Notes under the pieces: generated by a model
Told to the model about the DNA's origin: nothing
Databases searched by the model: none
What the model saw: the letters and a program-made list of their open reading frames with translations, nothing else
From: Nitrospira_G sp035457545
GTDB taxonomy: Bacteria; Nitrospirota; Nitrospiria; Nitrospirales; Nitrospiraceae
DNA: 19,679 nucleotides
NCBI GenBank assembly: GCA_035457545.1
Contig: DATIBM010000149.1
Location: 1-19,679, forward strand
Reading direction: 5' to 3'
Translations under genes and position numbers: made by a program
Shown here: one piece after another, positions 16,155 to 19,679 of the stretch
Layout: each line of letters opens with the position of its first letter
Position numbering within the stretch: position 1 is the stretch's first letter

Positions 16155-16394
16155 GGCGTTCTCTCCCTTCGAGCGGCCACGGCGCGAGGACCTACGAGGC
16201 CGGCCGTTAATCGATGGCCGGACATTCTCGACGTCCTGTCAGACACGACAGCGCTCATCCCCGGGATCGCCGTCGCGAGGCTTCCTCCACCATGACACAC
16301 GGAAAGATCGCTGGTGATGGCCTGCGCCGAGCGTCTCACCGCCGCCCCTGTCATCGCTCACGCATGCCCAATGGCATGTCACGATTGGCGCTCC

Positions 16395-16691
16395 CTATCC
16401 CCCGGCCATGGCCCCGACGATCAGGAACGGCTCGGCCCCCGTCGCCACTGCCTCGGGAAGAGGAGTATCCGGCGATTCGTGGGAGAAATCCTGCTCGCAG
16501 GCGAAGAACCTCACGAACGGCCGGCGCTTGTGCGTGACATGGTCGCGCACCGTTCCCCGCAGCATGGGATAGCGGGCTTCGAGCGCGTCAAGGATCGAGC
16601 GCTGCGTGACCGGTCCATCGATATCCAACCTGACCTCGCCGTTCACGCGCGCCAATGTCCGCAAGTGCGCCGGGAGTACGACTCGTATCAT
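16395..16691 (-). CDS. MoaD/ThiS-family ubiquitin-like protein
   Basis: A 98-residue small protein starting MIRVVLPAHLRTLARVNGEV and ending GAEPFLIVGAMAGG. The beta-grasp layout, RSILDALEARYPMLRGTVRD in the middle, and the diglycine end are typical of ThiS/MoaD sulfur carriers, which are activated at the C-terminal glycine by adenylation and carry thiocarboxylate. The C-terminus ends exactly at GG, so no processing would be needed. No thiamine, molybdopterin or tungsten-cofactor synthesis gene is nearby, so its pathway is open. GACGGAAG stands just before the ATG chosen; the frame extends 19 codons upstream without family sequence. It lies 130 bases downstream of the propeller gene, an arrangement I recall in other genomes. 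Confidence 0.82.
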   Translation of the reverse strand: MIRVVLPAHLRTLARVNGEVRLDIDGPVTQRSILDALEARYPMLRGTVRDHVTHKRRPFVRFFACEQDFSHESPDTPLPEAVATGAEPFLIVGAMAGG

Positions 16692-16741
16692 CTTCCGTCC
16701 GTCAGTCGTGAAGCGTTGTTGGCATCTCACATCGGAACTGT

Positions 16742-16821
16742 GCGTCATGCGTCAATCGTCATTCGTGAAGAGCGCCTAGGTATTGCTGGTCGATTGACGA
16801 GTGACGATTGACCTTTGACGC
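16742..16821. repeat. long hairpin built from TGACGATTGAC-type repeats, just after the propeller stop
   Basis: The arm gtcaatcgtcattcgt (16751-16766) pairs with acgagtgacgattgac (16797-16812), 15 of 16 positions, around a 30-base loop. Outside it gcgtca (16742-16747) pairs with tgacgc (16816-16821) across a 3-by-3 internal loop. The structure begins 1 base after the propeller stop codon and ends about 50 bases before the MoaD-like start. No T-run follows, so it may be a processing or stabilising element rather than a terminator. The motif recurs at 14852 and 18669. Confidence 0.6.
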
Positions 16822-18006
16822 TCATGAAAGCGTCTGTACCTCGACCGACAGCACCGCCGGCAGGTCCCGAACGATGGGCGCCCAACTGTCGCCGGCATCG
16901 GACGAGGCATACACTTGGCCGCCGGTCGTGCCGAAATAGAGGCCGCAGGGATCCAGCTCGTCGACGGCCATCGCATCGCGCAGGATGTTGACATAACAAT
17001 CCTGTTGCGGCAGCCCCTTCGTTAGCGGTTCCCACTCGTTCCCACCGGTCCGGCTGCGGTACACCCGTAGCTTCCCCTCGGGCGGATAATGTTCCGAGTC
17101 GCTCTTGATCGGGACCACATAGACCGTGTTCGGTTCGTGGGCGTGCACGGCGATGGGGAACCCGAAGTCGCTCGGCAGGTTCCCGCTGATTTCGTGCCAC
17201 GACTCGCCGGCATCGTCGCTGCGGAGCACGTCCCAGTGCTTCTGCATGAACAGCACGTTCGGACGGGACGGGTGCATGGCGATGCGGTGCACGCAGTGGC
17301 CGACTTCCGCATCCGGGTCGGGCAGCTCATACTGGGACTTCAGGCCACGGTTCGCCGGCCGCCAGGTCTTGCCGCCGTCATCGCTCCGGAACGCGCCGGC
17401 GGCGGAGATGGCGATGAAGATCCGCTGCGGATTCCTCCGGTCCAACAGGATCGTGTGCAGACACATCCCGCCCGCGCCCGGCTGCCAGAGATGCCCCTTC
17501 GCCTCGCGCAGTCCCGCCAGTTCGTGCCACGACCGCCCGCCGTCCGTCGAACGGAATAGGGCGGCATCCTCCACGCCGGCATAGACCGTGTCCGGATCGT
17601 TCAGTGATGGTTCGAGGTGCCAGACTCGTTTGAACTCCCAGGGCTTCTGCGTGCCATCGTACCACTGGTGCGTGGTGAGCGGCCTGCCGGTCTCGGCTGA
17701 CGCATCGTAGACAAACATGTTGCTCTCCCCCTTCGGCATGCCGTCCGGCCCCATGAGATCTTCGGGTTTGGTGCCGGGCGCGCTCCAGGTTTTCCCGCCG
17801 TCATCCGAGCGCTGAATGACCTGCCCGAACCAACTGCTGGTCTGCGAGGCATAGAGCCGGTTCGGATCGGCGGGCGAGCCCTTGAGATGGTAGAGTTCCC
17901 AGCCTCCAAACAACGGCCCGTTGACGTCCCAGCGTTTGCGTGCGCCGTCCGAGGTCAAAATGAACGCCCCCTTGCGTGTCCCTACCAGCAGCCGTATCTG
18001 GCTCAT
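16822..18006 (-). CDS. Asp-box (BNR) beta-propeller protein, sialidase-like fold
   Basis: A 394-residue protein with no signal peptide, so probably cytoplasmic. Six Asp-box-like motifs mark the blades: SDDGGKTW at 67-74, STDGGRSW at 153-160, SDDGGKTW at 208-215, SDDAGESW at 263-270, a degenerate SRTGGNEW at 318-325, and SSDAGDSW at 368-375. This spacing of about 50-85 residues fits a six-bladed sialidase/YCF48-like propeller. The Asp box is structural and the protein should not be called a sialidase: no sialidase catalytic set is evident. AAGGAG stands 7 bases before the ATG. Its neighbour downstream is the MoaD-like gene; a functional link is inferred only from adjacency. Confidence 0.9.
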   Translation of the reverse strand: MSQIRLLVGTRKGAFILTSDGARKRWDVNGPLFGGWELYHLKGSPADPNRLYASQTSSWFGQVIQRSDDGGKTWSAPGTKPEDLMGPDGMPKGESNMFVYDASAETGRPLTTHQWYDGTQKPWEFKRVWHLEPSLNDPDTVYAGVEDAALFRSTDGGRSWHELAGLREAKGHLWQPGAGGMCLHTILLDRRNPQRIFIAISAAGAFRSDDGGKTWRPANRGLKSQYELPDPDAEVGHCVHRIAMHPSRPNVLFMQKHWDVLRSDDAGESWHEISGNLPSDFGFPIAVHAHEPNTVYVVPIKSDSEHYPPEGKLRVYRSRTGGNEWEPLTKGLPQQDCYVNILRDAMAVDELDPCGLYFGTTGGQVYASSDAGDSWAPIVRDLPAVLSVEVQTLS

Positions 18007-18156
18007 GATGTTCTCCTTTGCATGATGAATTGCCTCATTCAGCCTGTTCTTTTCGATAGACGCGATCGTTCGGATCTTACATAGGCGGGCTGCAGCCGCA
18101 AACCGGAACAGCCTCCGCCAGGCGATATCGCTGTCGTCCGCCGCCGCTCGTCCCCT

Positions 18157-18582
18157 TCACATCGCCGTGTTGACGAGCAGATCGCGGCTCGCCGCCCGTT
18201 CCAATGCGCGCCTTCTGTCCGCGCAACTCTCGGCCACGGGCCGGACTTCCACGACGCAGCCGTATTCAAGTCCAGGACACTGTTTGGCGATTTCCACTGC
18301 TTCATCGATATTGACGACCTGAAGATAAAAGTAGCCGCCAATGGCTTCCTTGGATTCGGTGAACGGGCCGTCGGTCACAATGTGCCCGTTCTTGCCGGAC
18401 ACGAGCTTACCCTCAAGATGCAACGGATGCCCGCCTGTGCATCTGCCTTCCTGCTTCACGCGCTCGAACCATTGACTCCAGTCGGACACGAACTTCTGAA
18501 ATTGTTCCGGCGACAGACGCCTGTCCCAGTCCGTGCCGCGAAAGGGGAGCAGAAAATCTGCTTGAGGCGTTGACGTGCTCAT
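18157..18582 (-). CDS. YCII (DGPF) domain protein 4
   Basis: A 141-residue YCII protein with an N-terminal extension (MSTSTPQADFLLPFRGTDWD) typical of the longer DGPF subgroup, and DGPF at 71-74 in IVTDGPFTESKEAIGGYFYL. GHPLHLEG carries the conserved histidine near 55. The chosen ATG follows GGGAGGGACC, which rules out a longer upstream frame. A perfect ECF42-like promoter (18616-18642) lies 34 bases upstream, giving a short leader. It is the most divergent of the five copies. The C-terminal tail CADRRRALERAASRDLLVN is basic and helical and not shared with the others. Confidence 0.92.
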   Translation of the reverse strand: MSTSTPQADFLLPFRGTDWDRRLSPEQFQKFVSDWSQWFERVKQEGRCTGGHPLHLEGKLVSGKNGHIVTDGPFTESKEAIGGYFYLQVVNIDEAVEIAKQCPGLEYGCVVEVRPVAESCADRRRALERAASRDLLVNTAM

Positions 18583-18615
18583 AGGTCCCTCCCTCTCTAG
18601 TCGATGCACCAACTT

Positions 18616-18642
18616 GTCGAAGGAGCAGGCGCACAATCGACA
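18616..18642 (-). promoter_or_regulatory. ECF42-like promoter of YCII gene 4
   Basis: Minus-strand TGTCGA (18637-18642), then 17 bases, then CGAC (18616-18619) preceded by TT. It is identical in hexamer and spacing to the element at 14767-14793. Here the sequence after the 16-base gap reads TCGACA, so the site is also a perfect 6-base inverted repeat, and the same pattern can be read on the plus strand. The predicted transcription start would leave a leader of roughly 25-30 bases before the ATG. Confidence 0.6.
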
Positions 18643-18668
18643 TCGTTCGTCACTCAAAACCTCGCGCA

Positions 18669-18695
18669 TGACGAATGGCGGTTGACGAATGACGC
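18669..18695. repeat. TGACGAATGACG dispersed repeat, copy near YCII 5 stop
   Basis: Two units, tgacgaat at 18669-18676 and tgacgaatgacg at 18683-18694, lie about 20 bases beyond the YCII 5 stop. A matching inverse (ttcgtca, 18646-18652) allows a 7-base-pair stem. The copy sits between the stop of one gene and the promoter of the next, as at 14852. Confidence 0.5.
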
Positions 18696-18714
18696 TCCTG
18701 GGCCTCGGATGGCC

Positions 18715-19083
18715 TCACGCTGCTGTCGGATCGGATGGCAGCCCCGGAATCTCGATCACCGGCCGGACCTCCACCGTCCCCTTGCGCGCCATGGGAATGC
18801 GGCCGGCCACGGCGATCGCCTCATCGAGATCCTTGACGTCGATGAGGAAATAGCCGCCCAGTTGCTCGCGCGTCTCGGCGAACGGACCGTCGGTCACGAG
18901 CCGTTTCCCCTCGCGCACCCGGACGCTGGTCGCCATCGACGTCGGGTGCAACGGGTTCGCGGCCAGATATTGTCCGTTCGAATGGAGCTCCTGCGCGAGC
19001 TGCGTGGACTCCTTGTAGCAGTCCTCCCGCTCGGTGTCGCTCAACGCCTGTTCGTCCCCATAGATCAGCAGCATATATTTCAT
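18715..19083 (-). CDS. YCII (DGPF) domain protein 5
   Basis: A 122-residue YCII protein opening MKYMLLIYGDEQALSDTERE, with DGPF at 65-68 in LVTDGPFAETREQLGGYFLI, NPLHP holding the conserved histidine at 46, and AGRIPMARKGTVEVRPVIE. It closely parallels YCII 2. A GGGGGG run before the ATG serves as ribosome binding site, and the frame has a long upstream extension that overlaps the VOC gene and is not used. It starts 32 bases after the VOC2 stop, so the two form a probable VOC-YCII operon. Confidence 0.94.
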   Translation of the reverse strand: MKYMLLIYGDEQALSDTEREDCYKESTQLAQELHSNGQYLAANPLHPTSMATSVRVREGKRLVTDGPFAETREQLGGYFLIDVKDLDEAIAVAGRIPMARKGTVEVRPVIEIPGLPSDPTAA

Positions 19084-19115
19084 CAGTTGCCCCCCAAGCC
19101 GTTCGCTTCGATCCC

Positions 19116-19601
19116 TCATCGCCCTTCGGACGCCTGCTTCAGGCGACCTAGATCGATCTTGCCCATCTTCAGCACGGCCTCCATGACTCGCTCCGATTTG
19201 TCGGCATCCTGGTCGTTCAGCATCTTGTCCATTCCAGGGGCGACTATCTGCCACGACAGGCCATATTTGTCTTTCAGCCAGCCGCACGGTCCTTCTTCCC
19301 CGCCTGCGGAGAGTTTTTTCCACATGTCGTCTATTTCTTGCTGTGTCTCACACTTCACCATCAGCGAGATCGCCTCGGTAAATTTGAACAGCGGCCCGCC
19401 GTTCAACGCGACGAACTCCTGACCCTCGATGTCGAACGTCACGGTCATGACCGAGCCCTTCGGTCTTCCGGAGGCTCGGGCGCCCGCCTCTCCATAGCGG
19501 GTGATGGATTTCACTTTGGAATTCTTGAAAATCGACACATAGAACTTCGCCGCCTCTTCGGCTTTGTCGTCGAACCACAAGCACGGGGTGATCGTTTGCA
19601 T
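19116..19601 (-). CDS. VOC family protein, PhnB/3-demethylubiquinone methyltransferase-like
   Basis: A 161-residue single-chain VOC protein (PF06983-like). MQTITPCLWFDDKAEEAAKF, then YVSIFKNSKVKSITRYGEAG, and later MVKCETQQEIDDMWKKLSAG and GPCGWLKDKYGLSWQIVAP are typical of the 3-dmu-9_3-mt group, whose name does not imply methyltransferase activity. The ATG follows GAGGAG about 9 bases upstream, which favours it over an upstream ATG. Its 3' end is 32 bases from YCII 5. The sequence before it contains the -10 half of the recurring ECF-like element, with the -35 beyond the window edge. Confidence 0.92.
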   Translation of the reverse strand: MQTITPCLWFDDKAEEAAKFYVSIFKNSKVKSITRYGEAGARASGRPKGSVMTVTFDIEGQEFVALNGGPLFKFTEAISLMVKCETQQEIDDMWKKLSAGGEEGPCGWLKDKYGLSWQIVAPGMDKMLNDQDADKSERVMEAVLKMGKIDLGRLKQASEGR

Positions 19602-19662
19602 CTCGTGTTGCTCCTCGTAGGAAGTGGACAACGGTTGCGTCTATGCCCAGTTCTATCTCTTA

Positions 19663-19679
19663 GTCGAAGGCGGTGGCCC
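19663..19679 (-). promoter_or_regulatory. candidate ECF-type promoter, -10 half only (edge)
   Basis: CTTCGAC on the minus strand, with CGAC at 19663-19666, matches the TT-CGAC -10 region of the two complete elements. The window ends 13 bases upstream, so a TGTCGA at 19684-19689 is predicted but not visible. It lies 62 bases before the VOC2 ATG. Confidence 0.3.

Noticed and set aside
16272..16297. TGTCAT, 16 bases, CGAC upstream of YCII 3 as a further ECF promoter
   Set aside because: Two mismatches in the -35 hexamer, spacer one base short, and 118 bases from the start. Too weak beside the two perfect copies.
16822..18006. Naming the propeller protein a sialidase
   Set aside because: Asp boxes are structural and occur in many propellers; no sialidase arginine triad or nucleophile set was recognised and there is no signal peptide.
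1..19679. CRISPR arrays, insertion sequences, phage or attachment sites
   Set aside because: No regularly spaced direct repeats, transposase-like proteins, integrases or intact tRNA targets were seen.

Overview
The window is a GC-rich stretch from a Gram-negative (diderm) bacterium. It contains a tripartite RND efflux system with an outer-membrane lipoprotein channel, and several lipoprotein or Sec signal peptides. Nitrospira-like bacteria are a plausible source, given the gene families and GC-rich style, but this is an impression and not proven by any marker gene here. All 23 predicted genes lie on the minus strand, so transcription runs from high to low coordinates.

Left third (1-7.9 kb): an RND operon of adaptor (6644-7900), inner-membrane pump (3462-6647) and outer-membrane factor (2006-3469), joined by 4- and 8-base overlaps. 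It is followed at short spacing by a DedA-rhodanese fusion, an arylamine N-acetyltransferase, and the first codons of a probable iron-sulfur/metallo-hydrolase gene cut by the window edge. A GC-rich hairpin sits in the leader of the adaptor gene.

Middle (8.0-12.8 kb): a STAS-domain protein, a Spy/CpxP-like periplasmic protein, a previously easy-to-miss 42-residue membrane protein, a 340-base non-coding gap, a methyltransferase, a DUF7002-like protein, a DUF1428 protein, a short-chain dehydrogenase and a secreted DUF1579 protein.

Right third (13.0-19.7 kb): a dense island of small stand-alone enzymes: five YCII/DGPF-domain proteins, two VOC (PhnB-like) proteins, an SRPBCC protein, TrmO, and a MoaD/ThiS-like protein next to a six-Asp-box beta-propeller. 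Such DGPF clusters are classically linked to ECF42-type sigma factors. No sigma factor gene lies in the window, yet two DGPF genes carry an identical promoter-like element, TGTCGA, 17 bases, CGAC, at suitable distances from their starts. A third copy (18-base spacer, CGTC) precedes one VOC gene, and a fourth is apparently cut by the right edge ahead of the VOC2-YCII pair. This is the most interesting signal: a probable small ECF regulon whose sigma factor must be encoded elsewhere, perhaps just beyond position 19679.

A second recurring signal is a TGACGAATGACG-like repeat found just downstream of three stop codons in the same island. In one place it forms a long hairpin.
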